Shown piece after piece: positions 1-6,877 of a stretch of 6,877 nucleotides of DNA. The stretch is from Halieaceae bacterium (GTDB lineage Bacteria; Pseudomonadota; Gammaproteobacteria; Pseudomonadales; Halieaceae). The DNA lies in contig DOVB01000246.1 of assembly GCA_003520285.1 (NCBI GenBank), positions 1 to 6,877 of the forward strand. The letters are read 5' to 3'. Each line of letters starts with the position of its first letter. Position 1 is the stretch's first letter. Made by a program: the position numbers and the translations under genes. The notes beneath the pieces are model-generated. The model was not told the DNA's origin. It saw only the letters and a program-made list of their open reading frames with translations, and searched no databases.

Positions 1-54
1 CTGGGGTCCGTGTTCCAATGTGAGACGCTAGTTTATCTCAGCAGAGCCTCAGAG
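1..54. other. Sequence downstream of recJ, nothing recognised
   Basis: These 54 bases follow the recJ stop. They contain a small direct repeat of CTCAG but no stable stem followed by T residues, so no terminator can be called. No start of a neighbouring gene is recognisable on either strand. Confidence 0.5.
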
Positions 55-1809
55 TTAATGCTGCACGGCGCTCTCTGCGTGCTCGATCATCAATTGCAGT
101 GATTGAGTGCCGCGATAACTATTAATATCCAACTTGTAGAGTAATCTGAGCGAGCGCCCCTCATGGTGAAGGTAGAACTCGGGATCGACATTAAAGGCAA
201 TGGCGCTAAAGCACATTTGTTCACCACTCAAAGCCACCTCTAGCTTGGCGTGCTGCTCGGATAAAATCCGTACCCGCTTAATGTCGAAGTGATTATCGAA
301 CAGCGGCTCGGGGAAGTACTGCCCCCACGGCTGATAAAAACGCAATGAGCGCGCACATTCGAGAGTAAAGAAGTCTGATGACAAGGGACCATCACTGAGT
401 TTAATCGGCGCTAATATTTCTTCAGTCACGCTGGCATCAACTGCGTCTGTCAACGCCTCGATAAAGCGGTCGTAGTCTGAGGATGCGATCGTTAAACCCG
501 CTGCCATGGCGTGACCACCAAACTTCACCACCAACCCCGGATACGCCGTCGCCACGCTATCGAGTATGTCTCTGATATGAAGCCCCGGTATTGAGCGCGC
601 TGACCCCTTCAGCTGAGACTCACCGTCGCGCGCAAAGATAATCACGGGGCGATGAAACTGTTCCTTAATTCTGGACGCAAGAATTCCGATGACACCCTGA
701 TGCCATCGCGGGTCATGCAAAACAATGACAGACGGACAATTTGCAGCCGACGCTATCGTACCCATTTGAGTCAGTGCATCCGCTGCCTCGTTCTTCATAC
801 TTTGCTCTATCACTCGTCGCTCCCCATTGAGTCGATCGAGCTCACTCGCCAAACGGATTGCTTCTGGATAAGTGGCTGCCAGCAAGCAACGAATACCAAT
901 GGCCATATCCTCTAACCGCCCCGCAGCATTGATTCTTGGCGCCACGGCAAAGGCTAGGTCGGTTGCAACCACGCTCGAGAGCTCTCGACGCGTGAGTTCA
1001 AGTAAAGCTTGAATGCCTGGGCGAAGTTGCCCAGCGCGCATGCGCCGCAGACCCTGTTCTACCAGAATTCTGTTGTTATGATCTAAAGGAACAACGTCGG
1101 CCACTGTGCCCAGCGCGACAATGTCGAGCCAGTCCGCCATGACGGGCTCGACACTCTGAGCCTGTTCGAAGTAGTGGCGCGCTCGAAGCTCGCCTCTGAG
1201 TGCTGACATCACGTAAAAAATCACCCCAACGCCGGCCAGAGCCTTACTCGCAAAGCCACAGGCAGGCTGGTTCGGGTTCACAATGACATCGGCATCGGGA
1301 AGGGTTTCTGCTGCCAAGTGGTGATCGGTAACAATCACCTGCCAGCCGAGTGACTTCGCACGAGCCACCCCCTCATGACTGGCAATACCGTTATCTACTG
1401 TGATGAGAATATCGGGCTGGTAGCCCCTCGCCACCTCGACAATCTCTGGCGTCAGCCCATAACCATATTCGAACCGGTTGGGCACCAAGAAATCAACGTT
1501 GCGAGCACCGAAGGCTCGCAGTGCGAGAACTGCAACAGCAACACTGGTGGCGCCATCGGCATCAAAGTCACCGACAATTAAAAATCGCTGTTGCTGCTCA
1601 ATCCCCGTGGCAAGTCGTTTTGCTGCCTCCGTACAACCGAGCAAGTCGGTTGGGGGTAACAGCGATGCAAGACTCAGATCGCGCTCTTGCTCTGACTCCG
1701 CACCGCGAGAATTTGCAATATTCTGGAGCAGCTCGGCGACGCTAGAGGCACTTGATGCCACCGCTTGACGTCGCTGAATACGGGATACTTGGGCAGTGTC
1801 AGGATTCAC
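55..1809 (-). CDS. recJ: Single-stranded-DNA-specific 5'-3' exonuclease RecJ
   Basis: RecJ degrades single-stranded DNA 5' to 3' in the cytoplasm. It acts in RecF-pathway recombination, mismatch repair and processing of stalled forks. The 584 residues (E. coli RecJ has 577) carry the DHH phosphoesterase metal-binding motifs in order: DFDADG at 81-86, VDNG at 138-141, TDHH at 161-164 and ALGTVADVVPL at 232-242. RINAAGRL follows at 292-299. The DHHA1 part has GSARSIPG at 402-409 and GGHAMAAG at 431-438. A C-terminal OB-like domain from about 465 ends near YKLDINSYRG. All expected catalytic Asp/His residues are present. The start is GTG, whose G is the last base of the upstream TAG stop. An AGGG lies five bases before it, and the N-terminal length matches E. 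coli, so this start is favoured. The gene stops with TAA. It is probably co-transcribed and translationally coupled with the GGT-like gene upstream. Confidence 0.97.
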   Translation of the reverse strand: MNPDTAQVSRIQRRQAVASSASSVAELLQNIANSRGAESEQERDLSLASLLPPTDLLGCTEAAKRLATGIEQQQRFLIVGDFDADGATSVAVAVLALRAFGARNVDFLVPNRFEYGYGLTPEIVEVARGYQPDILITVDNGIASHEGVARAKSLGWQVIVTDHHLAAETLPDADVIVNPNQPACGFASKALAGVGVIFYVMSALRGELRARHYFEQAQSVEPVMADWLDIVALGTVADVVPLDHNNRILVEQGLRRMRAGQLRPGIQALLELTRRELSSVVATDLAFAVAPRINAAGRLEDMAIGIRCLLAATYPEAIRLASELDRLNGERRVIEQSMKNEAADALTQMGTIASAANCPSVIVLHDPRWHQGVIGILASRIKEQFHRPVIIFARDGESQLKGSARSIPGLHIRDILDSVATAYPGLVVKFGGHAMAAGLTIASSDYDRFIEALTDAVDASVTEEILAPIKLSDGPLSSDFFTLECARSLRFYQPWGQYFPEPLFDNHFDIKRVRILSEQHAKLEVALSGEQMCFSAIAFNVDPEFYLHHEGRSLRLLYKLDINSYRGTQSLQLMIEHAESAVQH

Positions 1810-3578
1810 TAAAACCCTGCCACCGTACCGTCTTTGCGCATCTCGGTCGCACCACTCAGGACGCCGGTCATGGGGTCTCTGGAGATTGCCTGATAACCAC
1901 CGAACGCCCCACCAGTAGAATCAATTTTTACTTGATGGCCCATCGCTTCAAGCGCTTTTACTGTTGCCGCTGGTACGCCGGGTTCGAGGAGGAGAGTACC
2001 ATAGCCTGTGTACGCTCGATCGGTCGGCTCGGCGCCGCCATCGTGCAGGAATCGAGCGGCATCACCGGCCTCTTGCAAATTCATGCCAAAGTCGAGCCAG
2101 TTAATCACCATTTGCACATGGCCCTGAGGTTGCATTCCCCCTCCCATCAAGCCAAAACTTGTAACAGGCACGTCACCCTTCATCAAAAATGCGGGAATAA
2201 TAGTTTGGAACGGGCGCTTACCCGGCTGGTACGCATTGGGATGTTCGGGATTCAGGGCGAAGAGCTCGCCCCGATCATGGAGCATGAAGCCCAAACCCGT
2301 CGGCACTAAGCCAGACCCCATACCGCGGTAGTTAGACTGAATTAAAGAGACCATCATGCCAGTCTTGTCTGCCACCGTAAGATAAGTCGTATCACCCTCT
2401 CCTTCCAGCACGGCGGCACTAGGGCCGTAGTCGACTGCGGCACGTTTAGGGTTAATGCGCTCAAACTGTTGCTTACCGTATTCATCAGAGATCAGACGTT
2501 CAAGTGGCGCAACAGAGAAATCAGGATCAGCGAAACTTGCGGCCATATCAGCAAAAGCGAGTCGTTTCGCCTCTACCAGGTAGTGGAAGACCTCTGGTGA
2601 CCCGCGATCCCATTGGCTTAGATCGACATTCTTCAGGATCGATAACATCATCAACGCGGCCACGCCCTGCCCATTCGGAGGTAATTCATAGAGCGTATAG
2701 CCTTTGTACTCAACCCCGAGTGGCTCCACCCACTCGCCGCGATGAGCTTTCAAATCCGCGTAGCGGAGATCACCGTCGATGGCCCGCATATAAGAATCGA
2801 TGGTCTCTGCAATCGCTCCAGAATAAAAAGCCTCGCTACCCTCTTCTGCAATGAGAGAGAGCGTATCCGCCAGATCTGGATTGGTGAACAGCTCCCCTGC
2901 CACTGGAGCTCGTCCATCTTTGAAATAAGTCGACTCTGCGTTGCGGAATTCTTCAATTAAGGGGGCGACCTGCTTAAATCTTTGCAGATTTCGCTCGAAG
3001 TAATACGCGATCACTGGAGACACAGGAAAGCCGTTTCGAGCATAACCAATGGCCGGCTCTAGGACACTCTTCCAGTCGAGCTTCCCAAACCGCTGATGCA
3101 ATGCATCCCACGCTTCCACTGTGCCCGGCACAGTGACTGATAACGACCCATGGCTGGGAATGCCGTCGTAATCTTGTTCTAGCTTACCCGCCTCTTTAAG
3201 CCGCTTAATCGCCGTATTCAAGGCATCAAGATCTCGACCCAGAGGTGCGCGACCAGAACCGTTATAGCCATGTAAAGAACGAGTCTCAGGATCCCAGACG
3301 ATAGCGAACAAATCACCACCAATCCCATTACCGGTCGGTTCCATTAACCCGAGCGCCGCGTTGGCTGCAATTGCCGCATCTACGGCCGAGCCTCCCCGCT
3401 GCAGAATATCGACCGCCACCTGAGACGCCAAAGGATGTGCCGTCGCCGCCATTCCATTTTGCGCATAGACGGGGCTGCGCGAGTAATCTGCGCCCACCGG
3501 ACGACCACCTGCGCCAAGATCTTGCGCCAATGTCTGCGTCGCTAACAGCGTTATTAGAAGTGCACTTACTATTTTCAT
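1809..3578 (-). CDS. Exported gamma-glutamyltransferase-family Ntn-hydrolase, non-classical subgroup
   Basis: The family consists of N-terminal-nucleophile hydrolases that self-cleave into two subunits and cleave or transfer gamma-glutamyl or other acyl groups. The 589 residues begin with a likely Sec signal peptide (MKIVSALLITLLATQTLA, cleavage near residue 18, no lipobox cysteine), so a periplasmic location is inferred. Family hallmarks are NGMAATAHPLAS near 41-52, GGSAVDAAIA at 62-71, GNGIGGDLF at 83-91 and VPGTVEAW at 150-157. The predicted nucleophile is Thr397 in GDTTYLTVAD, giving a beta chain of about 193 residues. The pocket differs from E. coli GGT. The glutamate-binding Arg114 and Asp433 have no equivalents, the lid-loop stretch is short (PNAYQPGKRP, 447-456), and IQSNYRGMGSG and GGGMQPQGH (479-487) replace the classical loops. 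The substrate is therefore uncertain: possibly a peptide, a gamma-glutamyl compound or another amide. ATG start with AGAGGT seven bases upstream. Co-directional with recJ. Confidence 0.92.
   Translation of the reverse strand: MKIVSALLITLLATQTLAQDLGAGGRPVGADYSRSPVYAQNGMAATAHPLASQVAVDILQRGGSAVDAAIAANAALGLMEPTGNGIGGDLFAIVWDPETRSLHGYNGSGRAPLGRDLDALNTAIKRLKEAGKLEQDYDGIPSHGSLSVTVPGTVEAWDALHQRFGKLDWKSVLEPAIGYARNGFPVSPVIAYYFERNLQRFKQVAPLIEEFRNAESTYFKDGRAPVAGELFTNPDLADTLSLIAEEGSEAFYSGAIAETIDSYMRAIDGDLRYADLKAHRGEWVEPLGVEYKGYTLYELPPNGQGVAALMMLSILKNVDLSQWDRGSPEVFHYLVEAKRLAFADMAASFADPDFSVAPLERLISDEYGKQQFERINPKRAAVDYGPSAAVLEGEGDTTYLTVADKTGMMVSLIQSNYRGMGSGLVPTGLGFMLHDRGELFALNPEHPNAYQPGKRPFQTIIPAFLMKGDVPVTSFGLMGGGMQPQGHVQMVINWLDFGMNLQEAGDAARFLHDGGAEPTDRAYTGYGTLLLEPGVPAATVKALEAMGHQVKIDSTGGAFGGYQAISRDPMTGVLSGATEMRKDGTVAGF
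1815..1818 (-). promoter_or_regulatory. Ribosome binding site for recJ (supports GTG start)
   Basis: On the minus strand AGGG stands five bases before the recJ GTG, inside the last codons of the GGT-like gene. Together with the TAG/GTG one-base overlap it supports initiation at this GTG, by re-initiation or direct binding. It is a short, moderate match. Confidence 0.55.
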
Positions 3579-3585
3579 AACGAAT

Positions 3586-3591
3586 ACCTCT
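3586..3591 (-). promoter_or_regulatory. Ribosome binding site for the GGT-like gene
   Basis: AGAGGT on the minus strand lies seven bases before the ATG, a good Shine-Dalgarno match. It fixes the start that yields a complete signal peptide. Confidence 0.7.
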
Positions 3592-3605
3592 GATCAGCGT
3601 TTTGA

Positions 3606-3618
3606 GTGTCTCAGACAC
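3606..3618. repeat. Short perfect dyad upstream of the GGT-like gene
   Basis: GTGTCT and AGACAC are perfect inverted repeats separated by one base, 27 bases upstream of the ATG of the GGT-like gene. This is the size of a half-to-half site for a dimeric regulator, but it could be chance. No run of T follows, so it does not look like an intrinsic terminator. Confidence 0.35.
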
Positions 3619-3714
3619 ATGGCGTGGGAGCAATTGTTCATCGCACTGCAGAGCACTCGGGTCTGCATCGGAACGGTTGCTGAGCTTCAAGCAATAAAGC
3701 CAGAGCGTTAGTCT

Positions 3715-3744
3715 ATTTTATGGAACGCAACGCAATCCTATTAA
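3715..3744 (-). promoter_or_regulatory. Possible weak sigma-70 promoter for the GGT-like gene and recJ
   Basis: On the minus strand TTAATA (3739-3744, four of six matches to the -35 consensus) and TAAAAT (3715-3720, five of six matches to the -10) are separated by 18 bases. The -35 overlaps the thrC stop codon. The position would give a leader of about 130 bases before the GGT-like ATG, including the dyad. It was found by eye only, and AT-rich chance matches are common. Confidence 0.3.
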
Positions 3745-5135
3745 GCGACCAGATTAGCGCTCATATAAGCTTGCACCTGCTCTAGATCGTTCTCAATCAC
3801 ATCAAAACGCTCGGGGCGATCGAACAGATCAGCTAAGTGCTCAGGCAAGGGGGGCTCAACACCAATGCCCGCCTGCTCGATCGCTGCAGGAAATTTGGCT
3901 GCATGAGCAGTGGCCAGTGTGACCATGGGCGTTGACGAAGAGGCGTGCTCTCGCGCTGCTGCGGTACCAATTGCAGTGTGCGGGTCGGCAAGATAAGCGC
4001 AGTCGCTCCAGAGCCTCTGGATCTCCTGACAGGTCTGGGCATCGTCTACCCGCGAACTCTTAAAAAGATCGCGAATTTGCGCCATTGCGGGAGTAGATAA
4101 CTCGACTGAGGTCGTATTGAAGGTATCAAATAGTTGGAAAATAGCATCGCCGTTACGACCATATACATCGAACAGCAAACGCTCAAAATTGCTCGACACG
4201 GTAATATCCATACTGGGTGAAAGCGACGCCTCTAAGGTACTCTTGGTGTACACACCGCTGGCCATCATGCGGTGTAAAACATCATTCTTATTGGTGGCGA
4301 TCACCAAAGTTTCGATAGGCAAGCCCATTTTTTTAGCGAGATAGCCGGCAAAAATATCCCCAAAGTTGCCGGTCGGCACTGAAAAACTGACTGCTCGATC
4401 CGGCGCACCCAAGGCCACCGCTGAATAGAAGTAATACACAATCTGCGCCATGATTCGCGCCCAGTTAATCGAATTCACCGCCACCATGCCGCGATCTTGC
4501 GGAAGTCCTGACCGGTTATTAAAAGTCGCTTTAACCAGCGCCTGACAGTCGTCGAAATTACCTTTTACCGCAAGGTTGTGGATCGAATCCCCTACCACCG
4601 TGGTCATTTGCTTACGCTGGACATCAGACACCCTCTGATGCGGGTGTAAGATAAAAATATCAATATTGCTGCACCGTTTACAGCCTTCGATCGCGGCCGA
4701 CCCAGTATCGCCGGAGGTCGCACCCATGATCATGATTTTCTCATCACGGCGCTTGAGGACTTCATCTAACAACCGGCCGAGTAACTGCAGAGCGAAATCT
4801 TTGAACGCCAATGTTGGCCCATGAAACAGCTCAAGCACCCACTGGTTTCGATCAACTTGCGTTAACGGCGCCACCGCACCGTGCCGGAACACTCGGTACG
4901 TATCTACCAGAATCGCATCGAGCTCTTCGCGCGAAAATGTCCCCTCAACAAACGGATACAGAATTTCACCTGCCAACTCAGCATACGTCAGAGTGCGCCA
5001 TGAGCGAATTTGATCAGCACTAAAATATGGCAGCGAATCAGGAACATACAAACCGCCATCTGACGCGAGTCCAGTCAACAACACATCTTCAAAGTTGAGA
5101 GCGGGTGATCGACCACGAGTACTGATATATTTCAC
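3741..5135 (-). CDS. thrC: Threonine synthase
   Basis: ThrC converts O-phospho-L-homoserine and water to L-threonine and phosphate, the last step of threonine synthesis, in the cytoplasm with pyridoxal phosphate (fold type II). The N-terminus MKYISTRG and the following NFEDVLLTGLASDGGLYVP are typical of the family. HGPTLAFKDF at 105-114 holds the cofactor lysine, Lys112. GATSGDTGSAA at 138-148 and PTGNFGD at 254-260 form the phosphate and cofactor contacts. SMDITVSSNFERLLF (308-322) and TAHAAKFP (409-416) are further conserved blocks. At 464 residues it is of the longer bacterial type, above the 428 of E. coli. The start is GTG, chosen because it gives exactly the conserved N-terminus and has AGGA seven bases upstream. 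It lies 18 bases after hom, so the two are almost certainly one operon. No residue expected of an active enzyme appears to be missing. Confidence 0.98.
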   Translation of the reverse strand: MKYISTRGRSPALNFEDVLLTGLASDGGLYVPDSLPYFSADQIRSWRTLTYAELAGEILYPFVEGTFSREELDAILVDTYRVFRHGAVAPLTQVDRNQWVLELFHGPTLAFKDFALQLLGRLLDEVLKRRDEKIMIMGATSGDTGSAAIEGCKRCSNIDIFILHPHQRVSDVQRKQMTTVVGDSIHNLAVKGNFDDCQALVKATFNNRSGLPQDRGMVAVNSINWARIMAQIVYYFYSAVALGAPDRAVSFSVPTGNFGDIFAGYLAKKMGLPIETLVIATNKNDVLHRMMASGVYTKSTLEASLSPSMDITVSSNFERLLFDVYGRNGDAIFQLFDTFNTTSVELSTPAMAQIRDLFKSSRVDDAQTCQEIQRLWSDCAYLADPHTAIGTAAAREHASSSTPMVTLATAHAAKFPAAIEQAGIGVEPPLPEHLADLFDRPERFDVIENDLEQVQAYMSANLVA

Positions 5136-5142
5136 GGAACTG

Positions 5143-5146
5143 TCCT
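5143..5146 (-). promoter_or_regulatory. Ribosome binding site for thrC (supports GTG start)
   Basis: AGGA on the minus strand lies seven bases before the thrC GTG, within the 18-base hom-thrC gap. It decides for the GTG start, which also yields the conserved MKYISTRG terminus. Confidence 0.65.
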
Positions 5147-5153
5147 ATTGAAT

Positions 5154-6470
5154 TCAGGCTTTTAAGGTATCGACACGAATACGAATCACGTCGGCCATGG
5201 TGGTGTCTAGGGCCTCGATCTGAGCCACAGCCGCTAACAGCTGTGACTGTGAAGCGCGATTGGTCAATACCACAACAGACACACTCGACTCCCCTTTCAC
5301 CGCCGGCTTTTGAATCAGGGCTTCGATACTGATTCCATGTTCGCTCAGTATGCTGGAGATGCGCGACATCACTCCGGGGCGATCGCATACCGTAACCCGC
5401 AAATACCACGGAGTGACAACGCGAGCCATCGGAATGATCGGCACAGATTCGATCGAGTCAGGAGCCACGCCCAGACCAGAGACTTGAGGCAACTGCTCAA
5501 CGGCGAGCTCTCGAGCGATATCAATGACATCCGCAACGACAGCAGATGCCGTCGGTGCCGCTCCCGCACCTGCCCCACAATACAATGTTGGTCCTACCGC
5601 AGAGCCATCGATCAAGACTGCATTCTCTACGCCGTTCACGCGCGAAAGCAGTTCAGTATCGGGAATTAGGGTTGGATGCACCCTCAGATTGACACCTTCA
5701 TCGGTCAACCTTGCGATCCCCAAATGCTTAATTCGATAACCCAGTTCACGAGCAAAAACCAGATCAGCAGGCGCGATAGTGGTCATTCCTTCGGTGTAGA
5801 CACCGTCAATATCCAGTGGCATCCCGAATGCGATGGCGGCTAAGATCACCAGTTTATGACCCGCGTCGATGCCCTCGATATCAAAGGTGGGATCAGCTTC
5901 GGCGTACCCGAGTTCCTGTGCCTGCGCCAGAACATCCGCAAAACTTCTGTGAGCGGATTCCATTTCAGTGAGAATAAAATTGGTGGTGCCATTGATAATG
6001 CCAGCCAGCCAGCGAATGTCGTTACCCGCAAGACCTTCTCGCAGCGCCTTAATGATCGGGATACCTCCCGCCACCGCTGCCTCGTATCGAAGAGCAACCC
6101 CAGCGTCTGCCGCCAGCGCAAACAGTTCGGTCCCGAACTCTGCAATCAATGCTTTGTTGGCCGTCACGACATGCTTCTTGGCCTTGATAGCACGGATCAC
6201 AAGCTCCTTGGCCACAGTGGTTCCACCAATAAGCTCAATAACAATATCGACCTCGGGATCATCGACTACCGCGAAAATATCACGGCTCACCTTGAGCGCA
6301 GAGAGATAGCAGGCAGGATTATCGCGCCGCGCCCCAACATGAATAATCTCGAGTTTCACACCCGCTTTGCGGCTGATAGACTCGCCGTTAGACGCCAGTA
6401 AATTCACTGTGCCGCTACCTACGGTACCTAGACCGCAGATCCCCAGCTTAACTGTTCGGCTGTCTTTCAT
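5154..6470 (-). CDS. hom: Homoserine dehydrogenase, monofunctional, with ACT domain
   Basis: Hom reduces L-aspartate 4-semialdehyde to L-homoserine with NAD(P)H, the branch point to threonine and methionine. The 438 residues show a Rossmann domain with GLGTVG at 13-18 and ELIGG at 79-83. TANKALI follows at 103-109. The catalytic domain has [12 protein letters not shown] (129-140), [10 protein letters not shown] (158-167) and [18 protein letters not shown] (190-207), containing the conserved Asp202 and Lys206. A C-terminal ACT domain starts at about 354 ([21 protein letters not shown]). In this family that domain usually mediates feedback inhibition by threonine, so allosteric control is inferred. 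There is no aspartokinase fusion, unlike ThrA/MetL of E. coli. The ATG overlaps the upstream aminotransferase stop in an ATGA, and no strong Shine-Dalgarno site precedes it, which suggests translational coupling. Confidence 0.98.
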   Translation of the reverse strand: MKDSRTVKLGICGLGTVGSGTVNLLASNGESISRKAGVKLEIIHVGARRDNPACYLSALKVSRDIFAVVDDPEVDIVIELIGGTTVAKELVIRAIKAKKHVVTANKALIAEFGTELFALAADAGVALRYEAAVAGGIPIIKALREGLAGNDIRWLAGIINGTTNFILTEMESAHRSFADVLAQAQELGYAEADPTFDIEGIDAGHKLVILAAIAFGMPLDIDGVYTEGMTTIAPADLVFARELGYRIKHLGIARLTDEGVNLRVHPTLIPDTELLSRVNGVENAVLIDGSAVGPTLYCGAGAGAAPTASAVVADVIDIARELAVEQLPQVSGLGVAPDSIESVPIIPMARVVTPWYLRVTVCDRPGVMSRISSILSEHGISIEALIQKPAVKGESSVSVVVLTNRASQSQLLAAVAQIEALDTTMADVIRIRVDTLKA

Positions 6471-6877
6471 GCTTCGGCAACCAACCCGTCTTGTTTAAAC
6501 ATTTTCTTAATGTTCCTAATCGCCTGACGAGTTCGATGCTCGTTTTCAATTAAGCCAAACCGCACATAACCCTCACCGTGCTCGCCAAAACCAATGCCCG
6601 GCGCCACCGCCACTTTGGCGTCGGTCAACAACTTCTTGGCAAACTCAAGTGAGCCCATGGCTTGGTAGGGCTCTGGAATCTTGGCCCACACAAACATAGT
6701 CGCTTTAGGCGGCGTTACGGGCCAACCAGCACTATTTAAACCATTGCACAGCACGTCTCGACGACTTTTGTATAAGGCAGCAATCTCTGATACGCAGGAT
6801 TGGTCTCCTTCTAACGCCGCGATGGCAGCAACCTGCACCGGGGTAAACATGCCGTAGTCCAGATAACTCTTCACCCG
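6467..6877 (-). CDS. alaC: AlaC/YfdZ-type PLP-dependent aminotransferase, C-terminal part
   Basis: The last 136 codons of a class I/II aminotransferase; the 5' part, including the cofactor lysine, lies beyond the window edge. The visible sequence begins [18 protein letters not shown]. The GTG near the edge encodes an internal valine and is not a start. [41 protein letters not shown] and [11 protein letters not shown] closely match E. coli AlaC from memory. The arginine in YVRFGLIEN (codon 6560-6562) is the expected substrate-carboxylate binder. AlaC makes alanine from pyruvate and glutamate. Relatives of this family include LL-diaminopimelate aminotransferases, so the substrate is not fixed by sequence alone. 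An alaC-hom-thrC order is common in beta- and gammaproteobacteria. The gene ends in TGA, overlapping the hom ATG. Confidence 0.9.
   Translation of the reverse strand, partial: RVKSYLDYGMFTPVQVAAIAALEGDQSCVSEIAALYKSRRDVLCNGLNSAGWPVTPPKATMFVWAKIPEPYQAMGSLEFAKKLLTDAKVAVAPGIGFGEHGEGYVRFGLIENEHRTRQAIRNIKKMFKQDGLVAEA

Larger units (their letters stand above)
3579..3740. other. Intergenic gap between thrC and the GGT-like gene
   Basis: This 162-base interval is the only sizeable non-coding stretch in the window. Read on the minus strand it contains a possible promoter near the thrC stop, a weak TTGCT/AGCAA hairpin with an eight-base loop, the GTGTCT dyad, and the Shine-Dalgarno site of the next gene. 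I see no GC-rich stem followed by T residues, no tRNA and no convincing small gene. Readthrough from thrC is therefore possible. Confidence 0.7.

Noticed and set aside
1..54. Start of prfB (release factor 2) after recJ, as in E. coli
   Set aside because: The minus-strand sequence contains no recognisable RF2 N-terminus, and the stretch is too short to judge.
1752..2309. 185-codon open frame on the plus strand opposite the recJ start and the 3' part of the GGT-like gene
   Set aside because: It lies wholly antisense to two well-supported genes, its translation shows no recognisable domain, and its composition looks like an opposite-strand shadow.
3328..3690. 120-codon minus-strand frame reaching from the thrC/GGT gap into the GGT-like gene
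   Set aside because: Most of it overlaps the signal peptide and N-terminal motifs of the GGT-like gene in another frame, and the intergenic part has no family resemblance. The AGAGGT site and the signal peptide favour the GGT frame.
3579..3740. Intrinsic terminator after thrC or a threonine-type attenuator
   Set aside because: No GC-rich hairpin with a T tract, and no leader peptide with Thr or Ile codon runs.
5856..6401. 181-codon open frame on the plus strand opposite hom
   Set aside because: It is antisense to the conserved core of homoserine dehydrogenase, with no recognisable motif.
6872..6877. GTG at the window edge as the start of a short 135-residue gene
   Set aside because: The frame stays open to the edge, and the residues on both sides match the internal RVKSYLDYG region of AlaC-type aminotransferases, so the gene is simply truncated by the window.

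Overview
This is chromosomal DNA from a proteobacterium, most likely a gammaproteobacterium. RecJ aligns from end to end with the enterobacterial protein, including the extended DHH/DHHA1 core, the GGHAMAAG motif and the C-terminal OB-like domain. The aminotransferase, homoserine dehydrogenase and threonine synthase have the form and order seen in many beta- and gammaproteobacteria. Base composition is moderate, near half GC. The exact lineage is not established; a marine group such as the OM60/NOR5 relatives is only a guess. Every gene lies on the minus strand, so transcription runs from high to low coordinates, and there is almost no non-coding DNA.

Region 6877-5136 to 3741 is an amino-acid biosynthesis block. 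It starts with the C-terminal part of an AlaC/YfdZ-type aminotransferase, cut by the window edge. That gene overlaps hom (homoserine dehydrogenase with a C-terminal ACT domain) by an ATGA. An 18-base gap leads to thrC (threonine synthase, GTG start). Hom makes homoserine from aspartate semialdehyde. ThrC converts O-phosphohomoserine to threonine. The kinase between them (ThrB) is not in this window.

Region 3740-3579 is the only sizeable gap (162 bases). It holds a possible weak promoter and a short perfect dyad, but no recognisable terminator.

Region 3578-55 holds two further minus-strand genes. The first is an exported gamma-glutamyltransferase-family Ntn-hydrolase whose substrate-binding residues differ from classical GGT. 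Its stop codon shares one base with the GTG start of the second, recJ, the single-strand-specific 5'-3' exonuclease. The remaining 54 bases after recJ hold nothing recognisable.

This is mostly a housekeeping region. I see no mobile element, CRISPR array, RNA gene or evident new system. The points worth a second look are the atypical GGT-like enzyme, its placement between thrC and recJ, and the small dyad in front of it.
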